From contig CAVRVX010000010.1 of assembly GCA_963724735.1 (NCBI GenBank), forward strand, positions 1 through 64,000: a stretch of 64,000 bases of DNA, written 5' to 3'. The position numbers and the translations under genes were made by a program. The notes under the pieces were generated by a model. The model saw only the letters and a program-made list of their open reading frames with translations. It did no database searches and was not told the origin of the DNA. This DNA comes from Rhodoplanes sp963724735 (GTDB lineage Bacteria > Pseudomonadota > Alphaproteobacteria > Rhizobiales > Xanthobacteraceae). Below are positions 1 through 7,490 of this stretch, piece by piece; the first letter of the stretch is position 1, and the number at the start of each line of letters is the position of its first letter.

Positions 1-33
1 TTCCGCTTTGGATGATCCCACTCTCAGTGGTCA

Positions 34-53
34 CGCCCCGCAAAGGCGGGGCG
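34..53. repeat. GC-rich intergenic palindrome
   Basis: CGCCCCG and CGGGGCG face each other across six bases. The flanking bases to about 110 also contain TGGATCATCCGC/GATGATGA-type half sites. This looks like a dispersed intergenic palindrome of the kind common in Bradyrhizobium relatives; that comparison is from memory. No gene is evident in 1-177. Confidence 0.45.
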
Positions 54-177
54 TCCAGTAATCGCGGAAAGCGTCGTGTTTACTGGATCATCCGCTTGCG
101 CAGATGATGACACGAGCAAATTGGTCGATGATGGCGCCCCGCGACACATCGTAGGCGGAAACGACGATCCCGTCGCA

Positions 178-393
178 CTACCCTTTGTCTTTCTCCGTGT
201 TGAACTCGAGCGTCGGCACGCCTTCATAACCGTAGATGTCGTGGAGAATCGTGAGCAGTTCCTCGACGATGGCCGCGTCGCTGTATTCGCTGGTTGGATA
301 GATTTTCCAGTAATTCGGGGCGCGCCCAGGGTCGGCAAATCCGGCGGCGCGCAACTGCGCCACGCGCGCGGGGGTCAAAATGCGCGCCAGCAC
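178..393 (-). CDS. Small conserved-looking hypothetical protein, 71 aa
   Basis: I do not recognise the family. The 71-residue product starts MLARILTPARVAQLRAAGF and has a balanced, soluble composition with a plausible helix (AIVEELLTILHDIYGYEG) and an acidic/basic C-terminus ending EKDKG. The other reading frames here give Arg/Pro/Ser-rich nonsense, which supports this frame. No signal peptide or membrane segment is visible. It stands alone on the minus strand before a repeat-rich gap. It could be a small phage- or plasmid-type protein, but nothing in the sequence shows a function. Confidence 0.5.
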   Translation of the reverse strand: MLARILTPARVAQLRAAGFADPGRAPNYWKIYPTSEYSDAAIVEELLTILHDIYGYEGVPTLEFNTEKDKG

Positions 394-413
394 TGGCCAG
401 CGAGCAAGCGTAG

Positions 414-440
414 CCCGGATGGAGCGGAGCGCAATCCGGG
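414..440. repeat. CCCGGAT...ATCCGGG palindrome
   Basis: A 7-bp perfect inverted repeat, CCCGGAT (414-420) and ATCCGGG (434-440), with a GGAGCGGAGCGCA spacer. It resembles the abundant intergenic CCCGGAT-type palindromes of Bradyrhizobiaceae. That is recall, not a search. Confidence 0.5.
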
Positions 441-577
441 AGCGGCCATGACGGCATGATCACTCCGCATACCGCTTACATTCCATGCGGGCCACTTCCT
501 GCTTTCGTCATTGCTGGGCCGCACTGAAAGCGCGTGACCCGGGGCGATCCATGCGGCGCTTCCTGCCCCCTCCCTGA

Positions 578-601
578 CCCTCCCCCGCAAGCGGGGGAGG
601 G
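578..601. repeat. Perfect 11-bp inverted repeat
   Basis: CCCTCCCCCGC (578-588), a two-base AA, then GCGGGGGAGGG (591-601). With so short a loop and no T-run it is better read as a dispersed palindromic repeat than as a terminator. Confidence 0.5.
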
Positions 602-707
602 AGCGGAGCATCGCAGGCAAGCTCGCGCAGCCTGCGCAGGCTTGGCTGCTTGCGACGCGGGAGGGGGCCATGTAGCGTTTCGTAGCAACGCCGGAGGCGG
701 CCATGGA

Positions 708-729
708 CCGCCGGGTCTTCGCCCGGCGG
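708..729. repeat. Inverted repeat CCGCCGGG/CCCGGCGG
   Basis: Eight-base arms, CCGCCGGG and CCCGGCGG, are separated by TCTTCG. It is part of the repeat cluster upstream of the MntA/HepT pair. Confidence 0.45.
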
Positions 730-796
730 TGACGAAAGAGGGATGCGGCGGCCACCGCTGCAGAAACTCCGCCGCTTCTCATGCTATAGTTTTGTT

Positions 797-1090
797 ATGA
801 CCCGCGATGAGACCATCGACCTGTTGCGCCGGCATGCGGACGACATCCGTGGCTTTGCCGTGACCGGGCTCTATCTGTTCGGCTCGACCGCGCGGGGTGA
901 GGCGGGGCCGGCGAGCGATGTCGACGTTTTCATCGATTACGACGAGGAGGAATTCGATTTTGTAAAGCTGTTCGGTGTCGAGCGTTATATTGCTGGCCTT
1001 CTTGGTCGCCCTGTCGATCTGCTGACGCGTGCGGGGCTTCATCCGTATATTCGCGCCGACGTCGAAGCGGAAGCCGTCCGGGTGTTCTGA
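797..1090 (+). CDS. mntA: MntA-type nucleotidyltransferase (antitoxin of HepT/MntA module)
   Basis: A 97-aa minimal nucleotidyltransferase. The hallmark GSX10DXD motif is intact (LFGSTARGE...SDVDVF), giving the metal-binding Asp pair, and a third acidic residue is plausible in GRPVDLLT. In characterised HepT/MntA modules the MNT protein neutralises its HEPN partner by polyAMPylating a Tyr near the HEPN active site. That role is inferred here from the family and from the next gene, whose ATG overlaps this stop (ATGA at 1088-1092 region). The start at 797 was chosen because translation further upstream runs into Arg-rich sequence atypical of the family. Confidence 0.85.
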   Translation: MTRDETIDLLRRHADDIRGFAVTGLYLFGSTARGEAGPASDVDVFIDYDEEEFDFVKLFGVERYIAGLLGRPVDLLTRAGLHPYIRADVEAEAVRVF

Positions 1091-1434
1091 TGAAGCGCGC
1101 GGTTGTTGGGCGCCTACGTGACATTCTCCGTGCGATAGATGAGATAGCAGAGGTTTCGGAGGGCATCACATTCAAGGCTTATCAGGCCGATTTCCGCGTC
1201 CGTCGCATCGTGGAGCGTTGCGTCGAGATCGTATCCGAGGCATCGCGGCACATCCCTGCGGAAATGAAGGCAAAGCATCCGGCGGTGCCGTGGGGAGCAA
1301 TCTGGAACATCGGTAATCGCTTGCGTCACGAGTATGGGTATGTCGATGATCGCATCATGTGGAGGGTCGCGACCCACTCAATACGGGAGCTCCGCCCGGC
1401 AATCGTCGCCATGATCGCCGAGGCAGAGAAGTGA
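1090..1434 (+). CDS. hepT: HepT-like HEPN toxin (DUF86)
   Basis: A 114-aa all-helical protein of the DUF86/HepT family, translationally coupled to mntA by a one-base overlap. HEPN toxins act as RNases through an RX4-6H(XY) motif. Here the corresponding stretch is IGNRLRHEYGYVD. The HXY part is present (HEY), but the position where the canonical Arg sits in RN-x-x-x-H is Gly (GNRLRH). Other Arg residues are nearby and could substitute. A Tyr follows His by two residues, as expected for the AMPylation site. The product is most likely a toxin or a former toxin; activity cannot be judged from sequence. Confidence 0.8.
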   Translation: MKRAVVGRLRDILRAIDEIAEVSEGITFKAYQADFRVRRIVERCVEIVSEASRHIPAEMKAKHPAVPWGAIWNIGNRLRHEYGYVDDRIMWRVATHSIRELRPAIVAMIAEAEK

Positions 1435-1464
1435 ACGGCCGCGCAGCATTGGACAGGACAAGCC

Positions 1465-2001
1465 ATGCCGGGCATGAACCGCGAAACCTCGACGCTGTTG
1501 TTGATCGACTTCCAGGTCAAGCTCATGCGCGCGATCGACGGGGCGGCGGACGTCATCCTCAATGCGGGACGCCTCCTCGGCGCCGCGCAAATGCTTGACG
1601 TGCCCATTCTGTTCACCGAGCAGAATGTCGACGGCCTCGGCGCGACCGTGCCCGAACTGGCGTCGCGCGCGAATGGACCAGTCGTCCACAAGATGACCTT
1701 CGACGCCTGCCAAGCGCCGGGCTTCGCCGACATGCTGTCTGCGCGGCGCGATGTGATCGTCACGGGCTGCGAAGCGCATGTGTGCGTGCTGCAGACCGTG
1801 CTCAGCCTCATCGATGCGGGCCGGCGCATTTATGTCGTGCGCGACGCCATCGGGTCGCGGCGCGCCGAGAGCAAGGACGCTGCGATCGGGCGGATGGAGC
1901 GCCACGGCGCCGACATCGTGACGACCGAGATGGTCGTCTTCGAATGGCTCGGGACGGCGGACCATCCGCGCTTCCGCGAGGCCGCAGCCCTCATCAAGTA
2001 G
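1465..2001 (+). CDS. Isochorismatase-like cysteine hydrolase
   Basis: A 178-aa protein of the isochorismatase-like hydrolase superfamily. The usual catalytic triad is visible: Asp in LLLIDFQVK near residue 14, Lys in VVHKMTFDA near residue 74, and Cys in VTGCEAHVCV near residue 98. Length fits the family. Members hydrolyse amides such as nicotinamide, ureidoacrylate or carbamoyl compounds, and the substrate cannot be read from the sequence. It starts 30 bases after hepT and need not be functionally linked. An in-frame ATG at 1474 is an alternative start. Confidence 0.85.
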   Translation: MPGMNRETSTLLLIDFQVKLMRAIDGAADVILNAGRLLGAAQMLDVPILFTEQNVDGLGATVPELASRANGPVVHKMTFDACQAPGFADMLSARRDVIVTGCEAHVCVLQTVLSLIDAGRRIYVVRDAIGSRRAESKDAAIGRMERHGADIVTTEMVVFEWLGTADHPRFREAAALIK

Positions 2002-2122
2002 CTCGGGTGGGCGCCTCGGAAGCCGTCCGTCCGCGGGGGACCTTCGCCGGTGGAAGGCCTTTCGTGCTAATCTTTCGGCGACCTGCGCAACCGAACAAGC
2101 GCAGGCGTTCGAGGAGGATCCC

Positions 2123-2416
2123 ATGGCGACCTATGTCATGCTCGCGCATTTCACCGATCAGGGCGTCAAGTCGGTGAAGGACACCGTAACGCGGGCGGAA
2201 GCGTTCAAACAGTCGGCGAAGAAGCACGGCGCAACGGTGAAGGAGCTGCTCTGGACGCTCGGCGCCTACGATGTCGTCACGATCATCGAGGCGCCGGATG
2301 ACGCAACGGTGACGGCGCTGGGCTTGAGTGTCGGGACGCTCGGCAATGTACGCACGCAAACCTTGCGCGCGTTTTCCGAGGCGGAGATGAAGACCATCAT
2401 CAACAAGATGGCCTGA
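2123..2416 (+). CDS. GYD domain protein
   Basis: A 97-aa small protein of the GYD family, with the signature LGAYD near residue 52 and the usual MATYVMLAHFTDQG opening. The fold is a ferredoxin-like dimeric barrel; function is unknown in the family. A strong Shine-Dalgarno (GAGGAGG) lies just before the ATG. It stands alone between the hydrolase and a convergent glyoxalase-like gene. Confidence 0.85.
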   Translation: MATYVMLAHFTDQGVKSVKDTVTRAEAFKQSAKKHGATVKELLWTLGAYDVVTIIEAPDDATVTALGLSVGTLGNVRTQTLRAFSEAEMKTIINKMA

Positions 2417-2581
2417 CGGCCTCGCTGACTGGCATCGCCTGAGCCCGGCGGTGCGCGCCCGCCGGGGGCTTATGGGCTGCGTCCCGGAAAGAGCAGGAAC
2501 AGACGGGGCACAAAGGCGATGCCGTATCGTGGCTTCCCCTGGGGAGTCTCTGTCTCGAAACTCCGCCTGGGAGGGCGCGCC

Positions 2582-3031
2582 CTACCAGTGGCCGGTGTTC
2601 GGCATCGACGCCCACGGCTCGCGCGGCGGCAGCACTTCGCCTTTCTGCAGCAGCTCGACCGATTGTTTGTCGGGCGAGCGTACAAAGGCCATCTGTCCGT
2701 CGCGCGGGGGCCGGTTGATGGTCACGCCGGCCTTCATCAGCCGGTCGCAGGTCGCATAGATGTCGTCGACCTCGAAGGCGAGATGGCCGAAATACCGTGC
2801 TTCGCCATAATCTTCCGTATCCCAATTATAGGTGAGTTCGACGAGCGGGGCGGGACGCCCGCGGCTCGCAGCGACCAGCGACTTGTCCTCCGGCGCGGCG
2901 AGAAAGACCAGCGAGTAGCGGCCTTTTTCGTTGTCCATGCGGCGCACCTGTTCGAGGCCCAGCTTGTTGCAGAAGAAATCGAGAGCCGCGTCGAGGTTGC
3001 GGACGCGTAACATGGTGTGCAGATATCGCAT
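2582..3031 (-). CDS. VOC family (glyoxalase I-like) protein
   Basis: A 149-aa vicinal oxygen chelate protein starting MRYLHTMLRVRNLDAALDFF, the standard opening of glyoxalase I-like enzymes. Two beta-alpha-beta-beta-beta modules are visible. Candidate metal ligands are His5, Glu near LVELTYNW, His in YFGHLAFEV and Glu in KQSVELLQKG, matching the H-E-H-E pattern of GloA. If it is GloA it converts the hemithioacetal of methylglyoxal and glutathione to S-lactoylglutathione in the cytoplasm. It is divergent from the sirtuin gene with about 60 bp between starts. The C-terminal tail is a little longer than in short GloA proteins. Confidence 0.85.
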   Translation of the reverse strand: MRYLHTMLRVRNLDAALDFFCNKLGLEQVRRMDNEKGRYSLVFLAAPEDKSLVAASRGRPAPLVELTYNWDTEDYGEARYFGHLAFEVDDIYATCDRLMKAGVTINRPPRDGQMAFVRSPDKQSVELLQKGEVLPPREPWASMPNTGHW

Positions 3032-3091
3032 GAAAAGCGTTCCCCGTTCAGACGTCAGGAGCGCGGACGCCGCGCTTCCGGAACGATATAT

Positions 3092-3841
3092 ATGATTGCA
3101 TCCGATCTCGAGACAGGCCGGCGACGCCTGGCGGAACTCGTCGAGTCCGCCCGCGTGGTGCTGCCTTTCACGGGCGCGGGCATCTCCACCGAATGCGGCA
3201 TACCGGATTTCCGCTCGCCTGGCGGCATATGGGCAAAGTTCCGCCCGATCCCGTTCGACCAGTTCCTGGCGAGCCCGGACATGCGCGACGAGTCGTGGCG
3301 GCGCCGATTCGCCATGGAGGAGCAGTTCGCCGCCGCCCGGCCCGGCCGTGGCCATCGCGCGATCGCAAGCCTCTATCGCGCCGGGAAGGCGCCCGCCGTC
3401 GTGACGCAGAACATCGACAATCTTCACCAGGCCTCGGGGATCGACGCGGTTGACGTTGTCGAGTTGCATGGCAACACGACTTATGCACGCTGCCTCGAAT
3501 GTGAGCAGCGCTACGAGATCGCTTGGGTGCAGGGGCGCTTTTCCGCTGTCGGACGCGCTCCCGATTGCCAATGCGGCGGGCACATCAAGACGGCGACGAT
3601 TTCATTCGGCCAGCCGATGCCGGATGCGGCGCTCCGGCGCGCCGAAGCGCTTACACGCAGCTGCGATCTTTTCCTCGCGATTGGTTCGTCGCTGGTGGTT
3701 TGGCCGGCGGCCGGCGTGCCGCTGCTTGCCAAGCGCATCGGCGCGCGTCTCGCCATAATAAACCGGGAGCCCACCGAGTTCGACGCAATCGCCGACCTCG
3801 TCATCCGCGACGATATCGGAAGCGTTCTGGCACCATTTTAG
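3092..3841 (+). CDS. Sir2-family NAD-dependent protein deacylase (sirtuin)
   Basis: A 249-aa sirtuin. Motifs in order: GAGIS near residue 30, GIPDFRSPGGIW, TQNIDNLHQASG, catalytic HG in VELHGNTTYARC, a zinc-binding region CLECEQRYE...DCQCGG, and GSSLVVWPAAG for NAD binding. It removes acyl groups from lysine with NAD consumption in the cytoplasm. The second half of the zinc motif reads CQC instead of the more usual CXXC. The start at 3092 (MIASDLE) is preferred because upstream codons are Arg-rich and overlap the divergent VOC gene. Confidence 0.9.
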   Translation: MIASDLETGRRRLAELVESARVVLPFTGAGISTECGIPDFRSPGGIWAKFRPIPFDQFLASPDMRDESWRRRFAMEEQFAAARPGRGHRAIASLYRAGKAPAVVTQNIDNLHQASGIDAVDVVELHGNTTYARCLECEQRYEIAWVQGRFSAVGRAPDCQCGGHIKTATISFGQPMPDAALRRAEALTRSCDLFLAIGSSLVVWPAAGVPLLAKRIGARLAIINREPTEFDAIADLVIRDDIGSVLAPF

Positions 3842-4018
3842 TTTGATTTGATTCGGATTCTCAATTCCCCGCGGGCGTTTCGTACACAGGTTAACGGGCT
3901 CAGGCTTGCGCGCCGTGCATTTTCCTGTTTTCCATCGAAGCGCGCGTCGATATGTTTACGATAGAAGATTCGGTCAAGCGCCCGCTAAGAGGCGCCAGAA
4001 GCGGCGGCGTACGTCCTC

Positions 4019-4627
4019 ATGGCGACGGACGAATTTGAGTCTGACGAAATCGGATCTGGCTTGGCCTACAGCGGAGATGCGCTCGGAGGTCTGGCCAACG
4101 AAACGGGCACGGCCGTCGTCGAAGTGGCCGGCGTGATCAAGTGGTTCGACGTGGCCAAGGGGTACGGGTTCATCGTGCCGGACAACGGCATGCCCGACGT
4201 GCTACTGCACGTGACCTGTTTGCGTCGCGACGGCTTCCAGACGGCCTATGAAGGGGCCCGCGTCGTGTGCGAGGCGCTTGCGCGCCCGAAAGGCCTCCAG
4301 GCCTTTCGCATTGTCTCGATGGACGAATCGACCGCGGTGCATCCCGCGCAAATGCTGCCGCCGCGCACCCACGTGACGGTGGCGGCGACCAGCGGGTTGG
4401 AACGCGCCGTCGTGAAGTGGTTCAATCGCTTGCGCGGCTTCGGCTTTCTGACCCGCGGCGATGGCACGCCGGATATCTTCGTGCACATGGAGACGCTGCG
4501 GCGGTGCGGCATCACGGAACTTCGTCCGGGCCAAACCGTTCTCGTTCGGTTCGGGCCAGGACCGAAGGGTCTGATGGCGGCCGAGGTGAGGCCTGACGGC
4601 GGACCGCACGCGCTCGCGTCACATTGA
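4019..4627 (+). CDS. Double cold-shock-domain protein
   Basis: A 202-aa protein with two cold-shock domains, near residues 38-100 and 123-190. Each carries an RNP1-like motif: IKWFDVAKGYGFIVPD in the first, VKWFNRLRGFGFLTRGD in the second. An RNP2-like segment follows each (DVLLHV, DIFVHM). Such tandem CspA-type proteins are usual in Rhizobiales and bind single-stranded nucleic acid. The first domain lacks one RNP1 aromatic (VAKGYGF) but is otherwise normal. The acidic N-terminus of about 30 residues looks disordered. Confidence 0.9.
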   Translation: MATDEFESDEIGSGLAYSGDALGGLANETGTAVVEVAGVIKWFDVAKGYGFIVPDNGMPDVLLHVTCLRRDGFQTAYEGARVVCEALARPKGLQAFRIVSMDESTAVHPAQMLPPRTHVTVAATSGLERAVVKWFNRLRGFGFLTRGDGTPDIFVHMETLRRCGITELRPGQTVLVRFGPGPKGLMAAEVRPDGGPHALASH

Positions 4628-4710
4628 TCGCCATAGACCTTTGGCGGGGCTATCTTGCGCGGCCGGACGAACCGGTCACGTCGGCGTGAGCTTCAGGCAA
4701 GGGTCTCATT

Positions 4711-5172
4711 ATGCGACGTTTTCCGCTTAGACCTTGGCTCCTTGCGGCGGTGTGGACGGTCACCCTCGCGGTCGGGGTGCTCCGCGCGACCGAGCAGCAG
4801 GTCGTGGAAATCGCGACGCGGACCGGCGTGCATGTGTTCTCCATCGAGCTCGCCGCCACTGAGGCCGACCGCGCGCGCGGCTTGATGTATCGTCAGCAAT
4901 TGCCGGAAGAGCACGGCATGTTGTTCGATTTCGAGCGCGAAGAGCCGGTCGCCATGTGGATGCACGACACCTATATTCCGCTCGACATGATCTTCATCCG
5001 CGGCGACGGACGTATTCTGCGCATCGCGGAGCGGACGGAGCCGCTCTCCGACCGCATTATTCCCTCCGGCGGGCCGGTGCGGGCCGTGCTCGAAGTCGCC
5101 GGCGGGACCGCGAAGAAGCTCGGCATCGCGCCTGGGGATCGGATCGGCCATCCGATTTTTTCCGGCAAGTAG
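4711..5172 (+). CDS. DUF192 secreted protein
   Basis: A 153-aa protein with an N-terminal signal peptide (MRRFPLRPWLLAAVWTVTLA) followed by a DUF192 domain. Landmarks are RARGLMYRQQLPEEHGMLFDF, a MWMHDTYIPLDMIFI core and a C-terminal GDRIGHPIF. The family is a small periplasmic or exported domain of unknown biochemical role. It sits just upstream of tRNA-Pro and ends in SGK. Confidence 0.88.
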   Translation: MRRFPLRPWLLAAVWTVTLAVGVLRATEQQVVEIATRTGVHVFSIELAATEADRARGLMYRQQLPEEHGMLFDFEREEPVAMWMHDTYIPLDMIFIRGDGRILRIAERTEPLSDRIIPSGGPVRAVLEVAGGTAKKLGIAPGDRIGHPIFSGK

Positions 5173-5306
5173 GCGGCAGCGCCTTTTTCGCCGAGCGGTC
5201 AGCCGGCTGCAGATTGGACGGGACCGCTTCCGCAGGCTGCCGAGCCGCGGTTGCTGCCCTTACGCGATGCGTGTATTGGGACGCCGGATGGGTCTGCCGC
5301 CTGTCG

Positions 5307-5383
5307 CGGGGCATAGCGCAGTCTGGTAGCGCGGGAGTTTTGGGTACTCCAGGTCGCAGGTTCGAATCCTGCTGCCCCGACCA
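5307..5383 (+). tRNA. tRNA-Pro (anticodon TGG)
   Basis: A 77-nt cloverleaf. The acceptor arm CGGGGCA pairs with TGCCCCG. The D-arm is GCGC/GCGC, the anticodon stem GGAGT/ACTCC holds the loop TTTGGGT with anticodon TGG (reads CCA), and the T-arm is GCAGG/CCTGC with loop TTCGAAT. The discriminator A is followed by an encoded CCA at 5381-5383. Confidence 0.97.
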
Positions 5384-5448
5384 GCAAAAAGTCATTGCAG
5401 CCCTGGATTCTGGCGGTACAAGCCTGACTATCAACGCTGAGGTCGGTC

Positions 5449-5754
5449 ATGCTCGCACGCATTTTCAAGCCCGCTCGAAGCGCCATGCAATCGGGCCAAG
5501 CGCGGACGAAGCATTGGGTTCTCGAATACGCGCCGAGCGAACCACCGCAGGTCGAGCCGCTGATGGGCTGGACCAGCTCGGGCGACATGCGCCAGCAGAT
5601 TCACTTGCAGTTCGAGACCAAGGAAGAGGCAATCGTCTATTGTGAAAGCCGTCGAATCCCTTACGAGGTGGAGGAGCCGAAAACGGCGAGCCGTCGCGTG
5701 ATCGCCTATTCGGATAATTTCGCCTACTCGCGTCGAAGCCCGTGGACGCATTAA
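5449..5754 (+). CDS. NDUFS4-like NADH dehydrogenase accessory subunit
   Basis: A 101-aa protein of the ETC complex I subunit conserved region (NDUFS4) family, starting MLARIFKPARSAMQSGQA. The family signature WVLEYAP...LMGWTSSGDM and the C-terminal FAYSRRSPW are present. In alphaproteobacteria this subunit attaches to the peripheral arm of respiratory complex I. The gene is monocistronic, about 65 bp after tRNA-Pro, as often seen in Rhizobiales. Confidence 0.92.
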   Translation: MLARIFKPARSAMQSGQARTKHWVLEYAPSEPPQVEPLMGWTSSGDMRQQIHLQFETKEEAIVYCESRRIPYEVEEPKTASRRVIAYSDNFAYSRRSPWTH

Positions 5755-6179
5755 GTCCGCTTGCGGGACGCCAGCCAAAACTTCCGGTCTCATTTAACGG
5801 ACTAATCGGATCGGCTGCGGTCGGTCGCCTCGTCCGCCTGGCGTCCCCGAGCCGCTGATTTCATGATCGCGACGAGCGCGCCCGCGAGGCGCCGCTGGTC
5901 TGCACGGCGGCTGGTCTCGCGCTCCTTTGAGCAGGGTCAATGGTCGTGAATTATCCAGGACGACCGGTTTCTCGGCGTCATCGCGCGCCAAGGCGGGCGA
6001 TCGGCGAGCCATGCCTTCCGTGAGCACTCGATGCCCCGCTTCCCGCTGGGCGTCACCGCTCGACATTCGAACGCAAATCAGTCAAACGCCGGCGAGGCGG
6101 CGGACAGCAGGGCTGGCCGAACAAACCGCGATCGCTTCTCGCTTCGCACCTTTACGGATTGACTCGGCCACAAAGTGTT
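5755..6179. other. Gene-free stretch before the zinc locus
   Basis: No coding frame here has convincing composition on either strand. The end of the stretch carries the promoter region of the His-rich protein, including the palindrome at 6180-6191. The rest shows nothing I can name. Confidence 0.4.
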
Positions 6180-6191
6180 ATGTTATAACAT
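6180..6191. promoter_or_regulatory. Probable Zur operator (palindrome ATGTTATAACAT)
   Basis: A perfect 12-bp palindrome, ATGTTATAACAT, lies 22 bases before the start codon of the His-rich protein. Its TGTTATAACA core resembles alphaproteobacterial Zur boxes. With a His-rich secreted protein and a ZnuA-type binding protein immediately downstream, zinc-dependent repression by Zur is the likely meaning. The assignment is by motif resemblance and context only. Confidence 0.65.
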
Positions 6192-6212
6192 CTGAAGCGG
6201 GAGGGTGGGGAG

Positions 6213-7457
6213 ATGACGAATTGGAGCGCGTTCGCCGTGATGCTGGGCCTTGTTGGGGCCGGCTCGTTTTGTTGCGCCGACTTGGTATCGGCGAAGGAGG
6301 AGCCTTTCGGCCAGGAAACGGTCGAGGTTCGACAGCCGCGTCATCCGTCCCGGGCGGGAAAGCAACATCGGCATAGCCATGACGCGAGTCATGGCGGGCA
6401 TAGCCACACGTCAGGCAAAGACGCGCACGCGCACCCGCATCGTCACGATCATGGCGAGGGCGGGAAGGCGCATGCGCATAGGACGGGCGAGCCGGCGCAC
6501 GCGCATGGAAACGGCGATGCGCATGATCACGGCGACTCGCAGGGTCATGACCATAACCACCGCGAAGCGCTCACGGAATTTCTGTTCGGTTTCGTCACCG
6601 GTACCGATATCGGCGATCCCGGCGACCGGCATCTGGTGTTCGACTCGACCAGCGGATTCGTCAAGGCGACCGGCACCTATGCCGCTCTGTGGAATCAGGT
6701 CGAACTGGCTTTCACACCCTGGCAAAACTTCCGTGTCGGGCTCCATGCGGCCTTCGCCTATCACCGCATTTCCGGCGTGAACGGCATTGAAGTGCCGCAA
6801 GTGGCCGCATTGGAGGCGGGCCCGCCGTCTGCGGGCGTAAGGGGCGAGGCGGTGGAGGCAGAGGCGGAAGCGCCTGAAGCGCCGCCGCAGCTGCTCCGCC
6901 GAAACAGAGGCGCCTTCGATGGACTCGGTCTTGAGTTCCGCCAGCGCTTCCTCGACCGCGAATATGCCCCGTTCGGCCTGACCCTGGTGGTGGAGCCGCA
7001 CTGGGCGCGCGTCGAAGAGGTCACCGGGGCGAAAGTGAGCAAACATGCGGTGGGGATTCTGCTGGCTGCCGACAAGGACATCGTGCGCGACACCATCTTT
7101 GTCGCATTCAATGCCTTCTATGAACCGGAATGGATCAAACTGATCGAAACAGGGGAATACGAACGCGAATCGACCGTAGGGGTCGCCGCCGCCGGCATGC
7201 TGCGTCTGTCACCCTGGTTCTTCATCGGGGGCGACGCGCGCTATCTGCGCAAATACGAGGGCGCTGCTCTGAACGCCTTGGCGGGCGAGGCGCTGTTTGT
7301 CGGTCCAACCATCTTTGCGACCATCGGGCACAGCTATCTGCTGACGGCCGCGTTCGAGGCGCAGGTGTGGGGCCGGGCGCCGGGCGAGCCGCGCTCGCTC
7401 GATCTCGACAATTTCACGCGATATCAAGCGAAGCTGCGGCTTGTGTCGCATTTCTGA
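6213..7457 (+). CDS. Secreted His-rich protein with C-terminal beta-rich domain (zinc-associated)
   Basis: A 414-aa protein with a signal peptide (MTNWSAFAVMLGLVGAGSF). Residues about 45-120 form a His/Asp/Gly-rich tract with many HxH and HDHG units, a typical zinc-binding linker. The remaining about 290 residues have alternating aromatic/charged strands (YAALWNQVELAFTPW, FRVGLHAAFAY) and end RLVSHF. A C-terminal Phe and amphipathic strands suggest an outer-membrane beta-barrel. Its position between the Zur-like palindrome and znuA suggests zinc capture or passage across the outer membrane under starvation. I do not recognise a named family. Confidence 0.8.
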   Translation: MTNWSAFAVMLGLVGAGSFCCADLVSAKEEPFGQETVEVRQPRHPSRAGKQHRHSHDASHGGHSHTSGKDAHAHPHRHDHGEGGKAHAHRTGEPAHAHGNGDAHDHGDSQGHDHNHREALTEFLFGFVTGTDIGDPGDRHLVFDSTSGFVKATGTYAALWNQVELAFTPWQNFRVGLHAAFAYHRISGVNGIEVPQVAALEAGPPSAGVRGEAVEAEAEAPEAPPQLLRRNRGAFDGLGLEFRQRFLDREYAPFGLTLVVEPHWARVEEVTGAKVSKHAVGILLAADKDIVRDTIFVAFNAFYEPEWIKLIETGEYERESTVGVAAAGMLRLSPWFFIGGDARYLRKYEGAALNALAGEALFVGPTIFATIGHSYLLTAAFEAQVWGRAPGEPRSLDLDNFTRYQAKLRLVSHF

Positions 7458-7490
7458 AGCGAAGCGCCGCAACCGAACGGGAGAAGGTCG

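Larger units (their letters stand above)
394..796. other. Gene-free, repeat-rich intergenic stretch
   Basis: No convincing coding frame is seen. The stretch holds three strong inverted repeats (414-440, 578-601, 708-729), listed separately. Their density suggests a landing zone for small intergenic palindromes between the 71-aa gene and the MntA/HepT pair. Confidence 0.5.
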
